DNA of 64,000 nucleotides from CBDHCC01 sp965219235 (GTDB lineage: Bacteria; Pseudomonadota; Alphaproteobacteria; Sphingomonadales; Sphingomonadaceae), in the NCBI GenBank assembly GCA_965219235.1, contig OZ244721.1, positions 682,001-746,000 on the forward strand, in the 5' to 3' direction. The notes beneath the pieces were generated by a model. That model searched no databases, was not told where the DNA came from, and worked only from the letters and a program-made list of their open reading frames with translations. Positions 1 through 7,186 of this stretch are shown here, piece after piece; within the stretch, counting starts at the first letter, position 1; the number at the start of each line of letters is the position of its first letter. Both the position numbers and the translations under genes were made by a program.

Positions 1-799
1 CTTCTACGGCGCGGCGGTCGTGTGCGTCGACCACCCGGAGGTGCAGGCGCTCGTCGGCCGGGTGCGCGACCGGCGGATCGTCACCTACGGCTTCGCCGCC
101 CAGGCCGATGTCCGTGCGGTCAACGTGCGGCCCAAGGGAGGCTCCAATGAGTTCGACGTGATCCTGCGCTGCCGCGACGGACATCTGACGACGTTGGAGG
201 ACGTATGCCTGCCGATGGCGGGCCGGCACAACGTGCTGAACGCGCTCGCCGCCATCGGGATCGGGCGCGAGCTGGGCTTCGCGCCCGAGATCCTGCGCTT
301 CGGCTTCGAGGGGTTCGGCGGCGTCAAGCGGCGCTTCACCCGCGTGGGCGCGATCGCCACGGCGGACGGCGAGGCGCAGGTCATCGACGACTATGGCCAC
401 CATCCGGTCGAGATCGCCGCCGCCCTGTCCGCCGCGCGCGAGGGCGCGGGGGCGTGCCGCGTGCTGGCGGTCGTGCAGCCCCATCGCTTCACCCGACTGC
501 AAGGCCTGCTCGACGAGTTCGCGGGCGCCTTCAACGACGCCGACCAGGTCCTCATTCTGCCGGTTTATGCCGCCGGCGAGGAGGCGATCGAGGGGATCGA
601 TGGCGAGGCGCTGGCCGCCCGGCTGCGCGAGCGCGGCCACCGCCATGCGCATGCCATAGCCGACGCGGACGCGCTCGCCGACTGGCTGGCCGAGACGGTC
701 AAGGGCGGCGACACCGTGCTGTGCCTGGGCGCGGGCGACATCACCCACATCGCGGCCCAGTTGGCCGACCGGGTGAGCCGGCGGCGGGAGGCGGCCTGA
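1..799 (+). CDS. murC: UDP-N-acetylmuramate--L-alanine ligase MurC, C-terminal part
   Basis: Cytoplasmic Mur ligase that adds L-Ala to UDP-MurNAc in peptidoglycan synthesis. The gene enters from outside the window; the open frame begins at base 2 and roughly 265 of the usual ~470 residues are visible. What can be seen is the end of the central ATPase domain (GRHNVLNALAAIGIG, the loop that precedes the C-terminal domain in Mur ligases) and the Rossmann-like C-terminal domain with DDYGHHPVEIAAAL and a QPHRFTR segment, both typical of MurC. The internal GTG at 20 is not a start. The stop codon overlaps the ATG of the next small ORF by one base, and murB, ddl, ftsQ, ftsA and ftsZ follow, the standard dcw order, which makes the assignment firm. 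Confidence 0.96.
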   Translation, partial: FYGAAVVCVDHPEVQALVGRVRDRRIVTYGFAAQADVRAVNVRPKGGSNEFDVILRCRDGHLTTLEDVCLPMAGRHNVLNALAAIGIGRELGFAPEILRFGFEGFGGVKRRFTRVGAIATADGEAQVIDDYGHHPVEIAAALSAAREGAGACRVLAVVQPHRFTRLQGLLDEFAGAFNDADQVLILPVYAAGEEAIEGIDGEALAARLRERGHRHAHAIADADALADWLAETVKGGDTVLCLGAGDITHIAAQLADRVSRRREAA

Positions 800-993
800 T
801 GTGGGAGCTGATGGAGCTGTCGCTGGAATGGCAGCGCTGCGCCTGGGAGGCGCAGCGGGAGTCGCTGAAGGCGCTGGAGACCGGCACGAAGGCGGCGCGC
901 GCGAACGCGGCGGCGGGCGAGGCCGTGGCGAAGGCGGCGGAGGCCAATCTGAAGGCGTGGAACCGATGGGCGTCGCTGTGGACGCGGCGGTGA
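799..993 (+). CDS. small hypothetical protein in the dcw cluster (64 aa)
   Basis: I do not recognise this protein. It is 64 residues long, starts at an ATG overlapping the murC stop (TGATG), and is therefore likely to be translationally coupled to murC. It is Trp- and Ala-rich (five Trp: positions 2, 11, 16, 54, 57, plus another near the end) with no signal peptide or membrane segment; the middle (about residues 20-52) is charged and Ala-rich and would form one long amphipathic helix. Its place between murC and murB suggests a cell-wall or division-linked role, but that is only context. Codon use matches the neighbours. An alternative is that it is a chance open frame, made less likely by the exact start/stop overlap. 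Confidence 0.55.
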   Translation: MWELMELSLEWQRCAWEAQRESLKALETGTKAARANAAAGEAVAKAAEANLKAWNRWASLWTRR

Positions 994-1011
994 GGGGCGG
1001 GCCGTTTCCTC

Positions 1012-1212
1012 TCCGTCATTCCGGCGAACGCCGGAATCCCATGGGACGTTCGCGCCGGACGCGGGACGGGGTGCCGGATCAAGTCCGGGACGACGGGGGA
1101 GAGGCGGGGCCGCGCTGTCCCTTCTCCGCCGTTCCGGCGAACGCCGGAATCCCGTGGGATCTTCGCGCCGGACTTACGACGGGGTCCCGGATCACGTCCG
1201 GGACGACGGGCC
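1012..1212 (+). repeat. two tandem copies of a sphingomonad-type intergenic repeat
   Basis: Two similar ~80 bp units begin at about 1021 and 1134 (period 113 bp). Each contains the palindrome CCGGCGAACGCCGG followed by GAATCCC, then a GCGCCGGAC segment, and ends with a second palindrome of the type CCGGATCA-GTCCGG followed by GACGACGGG. The units differ by scattered substitutions. The stretch between the small ORF and murB holds only these units and the hairpin that follows; no gene is seen. Confidence 0.85.
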
Positions 1213-1221
1213 GAGGTCGAG

Positions 1222-1260
1222 GGATAGCCCCTCTCCAGCGGAGCTGGGGAGGGGCTATCC
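1222..1260 (+). promoter_or_regulatory. hairpin covering the murB ribosome-binding site
   Basis: The arms 1222-1239 and 1243-1260 form an 18-bp stem, with a single T-G wobble, around a 3-base loop. The right arm holds the purine run GGGGAGGGG, which is the only Shine-Dalgarno candidate for murB, and the stem ends one base before the murB GTG. It may be a repeat element that has been reused as a leader, or a real translational control structure. Confidence 0.6.
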
Positions 1261-1261
1261 T

Positions 1262-2152
1262 GTGACCACCACCCTCGATCTGCCCGGCACCGTCACCCGC
1301 GACGGCAGTCTGGCCGACTTCATCTGGTTCCGCTGCGGCGGTCCGGCGGAGCTGCTCGCCCGGCCTGTCGACGAGGCCGAATTGGCGGCGCTGCTGCGCG
1401 CGCTGCCCAGCGACATGCCGGTGATGGCGGTGGGCGTCGGATCGAACCTGCTGGTGCGCGACGGGGGTGTGGAGGGCGTCGTGGTGCGCCTGCCCAAAAG
1501 CTTCGCGCGGGTGACCGTGAACGGCGACAGCACGCTCACCGCCGGAGCGGCGGCCATGGGGATCACGGTCGCCAGCGCGGCGCGCGACGCCGGCATCGTG
1601 GGGCTGGAGTTCCTGCGCGGGATTCCCGGCACGGCGGGCGGCGCGGTGGCGATGAACGCCGGGGCCTATGGCCGCGAGGTCGCCGACGCGCTGGTGAGCG
1701 CGCGGGTGATGACGCGCGACGGCGTGGCGGCGGATTGGCCCGCCGAACGCTTTGGCTTTTCCTATCGCCATGCCGTCTTGCCGGACGGCGCGATCGTGCT
1801 GGCCGCCACCTTCGCCGGGCCGCCTGGCGATCCCGCCGCGATCGGCGCGGAGATGGACCGCATCGCCGCCGAGCGCGAGGCCAGCCAGCCGCTGCGCAGC
1901 CGCACCGGCGGCTCCACCTTCACCAACCCTCCGGGCGACAAGGCCTGGGCGCTGATCGATCGCGCGGGCTGCCGCGGCCTGACGCTGGGCGGCGCGCGGG
2001 TGTCGGAGAAGCACTGCAACTTCCTGCTCAACACCGGCACGGCGACCGGCGACGAGCTGGAGGCGCTGGGTGAGCGCGTGCGCGAACGGGTGGAGGCAGT
2101 GACCGGCGTGCGGCTGGAGTGGGAAATCCGGCGCGTGGGGGTGCGGGGGTGA
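1262..2152 (+). CDS. murB: UDP-N-acetylenolpyruvoylglucosamine reductase
   Basis: FAD-dependent enzyme that reduces UDP-GlcNAc-enolpyruvate to UDP-MurNAc in the cytoplasm. The 296-residue protein has the FAD-binding signatures GVGSNLLVRDGG (58-69) and GIPGTAGGAVAMNAGAYG (from 120), the catalytic serine in GGSTFTNP (Ser218), and the C-terminal GVRLEWEI segment whose Glu is the second catalytic residue. Length and motif order fit a type I MurB. The GTG at 1262 was chosen because it gives the usual short N-terminus before DFIWFRCGG and follows the GGGGAGGGG run; in-frame codons further upstream would run through the intergenic repeat. It is separated from murC by the small ORF and repeats. Confidence 0.95.
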   Translation: MTTTLDLPGTVTRDGSLADFIWFRCGGPAELLARPVDEAELAALLRALPSDMPVMAVGVGSNLLVRDGGVEGVVVRLPKSFARVTVNGDSTLTAGAAAMGITVASAARDAGIVGLEFLRGIPGTAGGAVAMNAGAYGREVADALVSARVMTRDGVAADWPAERFGFSYRHAVLPDGAIVLAATFAGPPGDPAAIGAEMDRIAAEREASQPLRSRTGGSTFTNPPGDKAWALIDRAGCRGLTLGGARVSEKHCNFLLNTGTATGDELEALGERVRERVEAVTGVRLEWEIRRVGVRG

Positions 2153-2168
2153 GGGGGTGGCGTGGATC

Positions 2169-2295
2169 GCTCCCCTCCCTTTCAGGGAGGGGCTGGGGGT
2201 GGGTGGCGAGCGTCAGCGAGCCTGCCGTGGTCAGCGCCGACTCGGCTCCGCCTCGCCACCCACCCCTTTGTCCCCTCCCTGAAAGGGAGGGGAGC
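2169..2295 (+). repeat. long inverted repeat between murB and ddl
   Basis: Perfect 23-bp arms at 2169-2191 and 2273-2295, plus an inner pair of 15 bp (2196-2210 with 2252-2266). The arms are rich in CTCCCTCCC/GGGAGGG. The outer right arm contains GGGAGGGGAG, which sits directly before the ddl start and serves as its Shine-Dalgarno. A one-mismatch relative of the arm sequence occurs at 59546-59647, so this is a dispersed element of the genome. Confidence 0.9.
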
Positions 2296-2297
2296 CG

Positions 2298-3236
2298 ATG
2301 ATGCCCCCCCTCCGCATCGCCGTGCTCATCGGCGGCCCCGGCGCGGAACGGGAGGTGTCGCTGACCTCCGGCCGCGATGTCGCCGCCGCGCTCGCCTCGC
2401 GCGGGCATGAGGTCGTGACCATCGATCTCACCCGCGAGCTGCCGGCGCGGCTCGTGGAGGCGCGGCCCGACGTCGTCTTCAACGCGCTCCACGGCGTGCC
2501 GGGCGAGGACGGGTCGGTGCAGGGCTGCCTGGACGTGATGGGGCTGCGCTACACGCATTCCGGCTGCGCGACCTCGGCGGTCGCGATCGACAAGGAACTG
2601 ACCAAGTCGGTGCTGGTGCCCCACGGCATCCCCATGCCCGCCGGCCGCGTTGTGAAGAGCGAGACATTGTACGCAGGCGACCCGCTGCCGCGACCCTACG
2701 TCCTCAAACCCGTGAACGAGGGCTCGTCGGTGGGCGTCGCGATCGTCACCGACGACAGCAACTGCGGCCGGCCGATCGCGCGCGGCGCGGACGGGCCGTG
2801 GCGGCACTTCGAGCGCCTGCTCGCCGAGCCCTTCGTGCGCGGGCGCGAGCTGACGACGGCGGTGCTCGACGGGCTCGGCGCGCTGGGCGTCACCGAGCTG
2901 AAGCCGAAGAGCGGATTCTACGACTATGACGCGAAATACACCGAGGGGCTGACCGAGCATGTCTGCCCGGCCGACATTCCGGACGCGGTGGCGGAGCGCT
3001 GTCGCCAAATCGCGGAGGACAGCCACCGGCTGCTCGGCTGTCGCGGCTGTTCGCGCTCGGACTTCCGCTGGGACGACGAGCGCGGGGTCGACGGCCTGTT
3101 CCTCCTGGAGGTGAACACCCAGCCGGGCATGACGCCGCTGTCGCTCGTGCCGGAACAGGCCCGGATCGCCGGCATCCCCTACGCCGATCTGGTCGAGCGC
3201 ATCGTGGCGAGCGCCCTCGCCGAGCGCGCGTCATGA
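2298..3236 (+). CDS. ddl: D-alanine--D-alanine ligase
   Basis: ATP-grasp ligase making D-Ala-D-Ala for the peptidoglycan stem peptide. The 312-residue protein shows the N-terminal LIGGPGAEREVSLTSGRD motif, NALHGVPGEDGSVQG, the YVLKPVNEGSSVGV nucleotide/substrate loop, and the metal-binding LLEVNTQPGMTPLSL near the C-terminus, all diagnostic for Ddl rather than carboxylases. Two consecutive ATG codons are possible starts (2298 and 2301); both lie just behind the purine-rich repeat arm. The stop overlaps the ftsQ start by four bases (ATGA), so ddl, ftsQ and ftsA form one tightly coupled unit. Confidence 0.96.
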   Translation: MMPPLRIAVLIGGPGAEREVSLTSGRDVAAALASRGHEVVTIDLTRELPARLVEARPDVVFNALHGVPGEDGSVQGCLDVMGLRYTHSGCATSAVAIDKELTKSVLVPHGIPMPAGRVVKSETLYAGDPLPRPYVLKPVNEGSSVGVAIVTDDSNCGRPIARGADGPWRHFERLLAEPFVRGRELTTAVLDGLGALGVTELKPKSGFYDYDAKYTEGLTEHVCPADIPDAVAERCRQIAEDSHRLLGCRGCSRSDFRWDDERGVDGLFLLEVNTQPGMTPLSLVPEQARIAGIPYADLVERIVASALAERAS

Positions 3237-4153
3237 GCACGGTCGCGGCCAAGCGGAGCGGCCAGTCCGCCGCGCGCCGGAAGCCGGCCCGCGCCGCGCG
3301 GAGCCGGGGGCGGCGGGCCAGGCGGTCGCTGGTCGAGCGGCTGGTCGACCTGCTCCCCGTCAGCCGCAAGACCGCGTCGCGTCTGGTGGCCGTTGCGGTG
3401 ATCGCGTCGGGCACGATCCTGCTGATCGCGGCGCTTCTCCTGATGGGCGTCCATCGGTTCGCCGGGCGCGAGATCGCCGAGGCCGCGGGCCGCGCCGGGC
3501 TGACGGTCCGGCAGTTCGAGGTGACGGGTGTCCGGCGCATGGACAGCCTCGACATCTATGGCCAGATCGCGATGGAGGAAGGCAAGCCGATCCTGCTCGT
3601 CGATCTCGACGGCGTGCGCGACAGCCTGCTGGGCCATGGCTGGGTCGCCGACGCCCGCGTGTCGCGCCGGCTGCCCGACCTGCTGGCGGTCGACATCGTC
3701 GAGCGGGTGCCCGTCGCGGTCTGGGATCGCGGCGGTGCGCTGTCGCTCATCGACCGCTCGGGCGCGGTCATCCAGTCGGTCGATCCCGACCACCTGCCGG
3801 ACCTTCCGCTCGTTCAGGGCGAGGGCGCCAACACGCGCGTCGAGGCGCTCGCGCGGCTGATGCTCGCCGCTCCGGCGGTGGCGGAGCGGGTGGCGGGCGC
3901 GACCTGGCGCGGGCATCGCCGCTGGGATCTGCGCTTCCAAACGGGAGAGGTGCTCGCCCTGCCGGAGGGTGACGCGGAGGCGCGCGACGCCCTGCGGACG
4001 TTCGCGACGGTCGACGGCACGCAGGGGCTTTTGGAGCGCGGCTTCGTGCGCTTCGACATGCGCGATCCGACGCGCATCGTGAGCCAGCTTCCCCCGGACG
4101 GCAAACTGCCGGACAAGGGCGGACCCGCCGACGACGGGGCGCACGCCGGCTGA
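3233..4153 (+). CDS. ftsQ: cell division protein FtsQ
   Basis: Bitopic inner-membrane division protein that links early and late divisome components. It has a long, Arg-rich cytoplasmic tail (residues 1-50), one transmembrane helix (about 51-73, VAVAVIASGTILLIAALLL), then a POTRA domain beginning near LTVRQFEVTGVRRMD and the FtsQ domain with SRRLPDLLAVDIVERVPVAV and ALSLIDRSGAVI. At 306 residues it is of normal size for alphaproteobacteria. The Pro/Gly-rich last 25 residues look disordered. The ATG overlaps the ddl stop, and its own stop overlaps the ftsA ATG by a single base. Confidence 0.95.
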   Translation: MSTVAAKRSGQSAARRKPARAARSRGRRARRSLVERLVDLLPVSRKTASRLVAVAVIASGTILLIAALLLMGVHRFAGREIAEAAGRAGLTVRQFEVTGVRRMDSLDIYGQIAMEEGKPILLVDLDGVRDSLLGHGWVADARVSRRLPDLLAVDIVERVPVAVWDRGGALSLIDRSGAVIQSVDPDHLPDLPLVQGEGANTRVEALARLMLAAPAVAERVAGATWRGHRRWDLRFQTGEVLALPEGDAEARDALRTFATVDGTQGLLERGFVRFDMRDPTRIVSQLPPDGKLPDKGGPADDGAHAG

Positions 4154-5397
4154 TGGCCGATGGCCGGATCGTCACCGCCCTGGATGTCGGCAGCTGGAAG
4201 GTCTGCGCGCTGATCGCCGAGCTGGGGGACGAGGGAAAGCTGACGGTGCTCGGCACCGGACAGCGCGCCAGCCGCGGCGTCCGGCGCGGCGCCATCTTCG
4301 ACCGGGAGGCGGCGGAGGCCGCGATCCGCGAGACCGTCGAACAGGCGGAGTCGATCGCCGGCTTCAATGTCGAGAACGCCTGGATCGGCTTCGGCGCGGC
4401 CTCGCTGCAAAACGATGTGGTGCGGGTGGAGACCGACCAGGGCGGCCACCAGATCGAGGACGAGGACGTCGACAACCTGCTGCGCGAGGCGCGCGCGTCG
4501 ATCGACCCGGCGGGGCGCACCATCCTCCACGCCCAGCCCACGCTCTATACGCTGGACGGTGTGGGCGGGGTCAAGCACCCGCGCGGACTGCACGCGGACC
4601 GGCTCTCGGTCGACGTCCATGTCGTGGCGGCGAACGGGTCGCCCGTGCGCAATCTCGACTACGTCGTGCGATCGGCGCAGCTGGCGGTGCGCGGGGTGGT
4701 CGCCTCGCCGCTGGCGAGCGGTCTCGCCTGTCTGACGGCGGAGGAGCGGGAGTTGGGCGTGGCGCTCGTGGATGTCGGCGCGGGGATCACGTCGGTGACG
4801 TTGTTCGCGGGCGGCAAGACGGTCAGCCTGGCGGTGGTGGAGCAGGGCGGGGGCGACGTCACCGACGACATCGCGTCCGCCTTCGGCACCACTCGGGCGC
4901 ACGCCGAACGGATCAAGTGCGTCCACGGATCGGCCTCCTCCGTCCCGCGCGACAACTCCGAGTTGATCGGCATGGCACCTGTCGACGACGCGCAGCTGGA
5001 GGAGGTCCCGGGGATCACCCGCGCCCAGCTGATCGGCGTCATCCAGCAGCGGCTGGCCGCGATCGCCGGAGCCGTCGACACCCAGCTCAAGCGTCAGGGC
5101 TTCACCGGACCCGTCGGCCGCCACGTCGTGCTGACCGGGGGCGGAGCGGAACTGAAGGGCATGGCCGATTATCTGGCCGGCGCTTTGGGGCGCACGGTGC
5201 GCATCGGGCGGCCGCGCGGGCTGGCGGCGCTTCCCGACGCGCACAGCGGCCCCGGTTTCACGACCGTGGCCGGCCTGGCGCTCTACGGCGCGTCCGACCC
5301 GCTCGACGTCCGCAAGGTGCCCCAGAAGATGCGGATGCGCGACGCCGCGCCGTGGCATCCGCGCCGCTGGCTGCAGGCGATGAAGGCCAATCTGTGA
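4153..5397 (+). CDS. ftsA: cell division protein FtsA
   Basis: Actin-like protein that tethers FtsZ filaments to the membrane. Phosphate-1 motif TALDVGSWKVCALIAEL lies at residues 8-24, phosphate-2 in ALVDVGAGITSVTLFAGG, and the adenosine motif in HVVLTGGGAELKGM. The SHS2 (1C) subdomain follows at about 85-165. The last 15 residues (HPRRWLQAMKANL) form the amphipathic membrane-targeting helix. Length (414 aa) is standard. It is translationally coupled to ftsQ. The 104 bases between ftsA and ftsZ hold no gene. Confidence 0.97.
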   Translation: MADGRIVTALDVGSWKVCALIAELGDEGKLTVLGTGQRASRGVRRGAIFDREAAEAAIRETVEQAESIAGFNVENAWIGFGAASLQNDVVRVETDQGGHQIEDEDVDNLLREARASIDPAGRTILHAQPTLYTLDGVGGVKHPRGLHADRLSVDVHVVAANGSPVRNLDYVVRSAQLAVRGVVASPLASGLACLTAEERELGVALVDVGAGITSVTLFAGGKTVSLAVVEQGGGDVTDDIASAFGTTRAHAERIKCVHGSASSVPRDNSELIGMAPVDDAQLEEVPGITRAQLIGVIQQRLAAIAGAVDTQLKRQGFTGPVGRHVVLTGGGAELKGMADYLAGALGRTVRIGRPRGLAALPDAHSGPGFTTVAGLALYGASDPLDVRKVPQKMRMRDAAPWHPRRWLQAMKANL

Positions 5398-5501
5398 CAC
5401 CGTCCGTAGCCGCGAACGCGCGCCGCGCCACTTTAGGGGTGACCGCCGCCGCATCTTTCGCCAAACAGCCGACCAGAGACCGAGACTGAAAAGGATCCCT
5501 C

Positions 5502-7070
5502 ATGCCAATCGAATTTGTCGCGTCCGACAATCTGGACGCCCTCAAGCCCCGGATCACGGTCATCGGAGTCGGTGGCGCGGGGTGCAACGCGATCGCCAAC
5601 ATGATCGGCTCCGACGTGGCCGGCGTGGACTATGTCGTGGCCAACACGGACGCGCAGTCGCTCCACACCAGCCCGGCGGACCGCAAGATCCAGCTGGGGT
5701 TGAAGATCACCCAGGGGCTGGGCGCGGGCGCGCGACCGGAGATCGGGCGCGCGGCGGCGGAGGAGACGCTCGACCAGATCGACACGGCGCTCGACGGCGT
5801 GAACATGGTCTTCATCGCGGCCGGCATGGGCGGCGGCACCGGCACGGGCGCCGCGCCGGTGATCGCCAAGGCGGCGCGCGACAAGGGGATCCTGACCGTC
5901 GGTGTCGTGACCAAGCCCTTCGGCTTCGAGGGTTCGCGCCGGATGAAGGCGGCGGAGGCGGGCATCGAGGAGCTGCAGGGCCATGTCGACACGCTGATCG
6001 TCATCCCCAACCAGAACCTGTTCCTGATCGCCAATCCGTCGACGACCTTCAAGGAGGCGTTCCAGATGGCCGACGAGGTGCTGCAGCAGGGTGTGCGCGG
6101 CATCACCGACCTGATGGTCATGCCGGGCCTCATCAACCTCGACTTCGCCGATGTGCGTTCGGTGATGGCGGAGATGGGCAAGGCGATGATGGGCACCGGC
6201 GAGGCCGACGGCGAGCGCCGCGCGATCGAGGCGGCCGAGCAGGCGATCGCCAACCCGCTGCTCGACGGCGTGTCGATGCAGGGCGCCAAGGGCGTCATCG
6301 TGTCGATCACCGGCGGCGAGGACATGCGCCTGATGGAGATCGAGGAGGCGGCCAGCCACATCAAGGAGCTGGTCGATCCCGACGCCAACATCATCTGGGG
6401 GTCCGCCTTCAACAACGACCTGGACGGCCGCATCCGCGTGTCGGTCGTGGCGACGGGCATCGACGCGGACGGTACGGCGGAGGCACCCCGCCAGCCGGCC
6501 GCCTCGGTCGCGCCACGACCGGCCTTCGCGGCGACTCCGGCTCGTCCAAACCCGCCGGAGCCTCCCCAAGCCACCACCCAAGCCGAGCCGCAGAGTCCGC
6601 CAGCGCAGGCGGAGGAGGCTGCCACATCCGCATCGCCCGTCTCGTCGGCGCAGGAGTCAACGGGATCCCCGCTCTCCTCCTGGCTGCGCGCGGCCCCCGC
6701 GGAGGAGGCGGGATCGGGTGAGCGCGTGGGCGAGCGGGAGCGTGGTTCGACGGCCGCCCCGCGGGCGGAGCCCGAGCCGCAGGGTCTGGCTGCGGCGTCG
6801 ACTCAGCCGGCGTCCCCTCTCGCCGCCAAGCCGTCGCGTTCTGGACCCCAGCCGGCGGAGACCGCATCGGCAGAAAGCGACAGCGACACGCTCGACCTCA
6901 CCACGCCGGTCGAGGAGGAACCCACCGCCGAGCGCCCGCCCCGGGTGGCCAGCGGTGGCACGCTCTTCGAGCGGATGAGCAACATGGCTCGCAATTCGAT
7001 CGGCAGCGGCGAGGAGCGGAACGGCGACTCCGACCTGCCCCGCTTCCTGAGCCGCAAGGATGATCGCTGA
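5502..7070 (+). CDS. ftsZ: cell division protein FtsZ
   Basis: Tubulin-like GTPase that forms the Z ring. The GTPase domain has VGGAGCNAIANM near residue 23, the tubulin signature GMGGGTGTGAAPV (108-120) and the T7 loop NLDFADVRSVM. Residues ~320-500 are a Pro/Ala/Ser-rich disordered linker, about 180 residues and long for the family but usual in sphingomonads. The C-terminus ends in DLPRFLSRKDDR, matching the conserved peptide that binds FtsA and other partners. AAAAGGATC precedes the ATG as a good Shine-Dalgarno. It is set apart from ftsA, so it probably also has its own promoter in the 104-bp gap. Confidence 0.98.
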   Translation: MPIEFVASDNLDALKPRITVIGVGGAGCNAIANMIGSDVAGVDYVVANTDAQSLHTSPADRKIQLGLKITQGLGAGARPEIGRAAAEETLDQIDTALDGVNMVFIAAGMGGGTGTGAAPVIAKAARDKGILTVGVVTKPFGFEGSRRMKAAEAGIEELQGHVDTLIVIPNQNLFLIANPSTTFKEAFQMADEVLQQGVRGITDLMVMPGLINLDFADVRSVMAEMGKAMMGTGEADGERRAIEAAEQAIANPLLDGVSMQGAKGVIVSITGGEDMRLMEIEEAASHIKELVDPDANIIWGSAFNNDLDGRIRVSVVATGIDADGTAEAPRQPAASVAPRPAFAATPARPNPPEPPQATTQAEPQSPPAQAEEAATSASPVSSAQESTGSPLSSWLRAAPAEEAGSGERVGERERGSTAAPRAEPEPQGLAAASTQPASPLAAKPSRSGPQPAETASAESDSDTLDLTTPVEEEPTAERPPRVASGGTLFERMSNMARNSIGSGEERNGDSDLPRFLSRKDDR

Positions 7071-7186
7071 CGACATGGGCGCGCGCCACGGGCCGATCCG
7101 GTGAGCGGTGAGTTCCGCTGGGTAGGGCGAGGGGCACGCGGGGCGTCGCTCTAGGCTCGCGACCGCGCCGGGCCTATAGTCGCACC

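Noticed and set aside
1012..1212. Possible CRISPR or REP array
   Set aside because: Only two diverged units with a 113-bp period and no spacer structure; dispersed intergenic repeat is the simpler reading.
3814..5454. 546-residue minus-strand frame opposite ftsQ/ftsA
   Set aside because: His/Arg/Gly-rich antisense shadow of genuine dcw genes, no domain.
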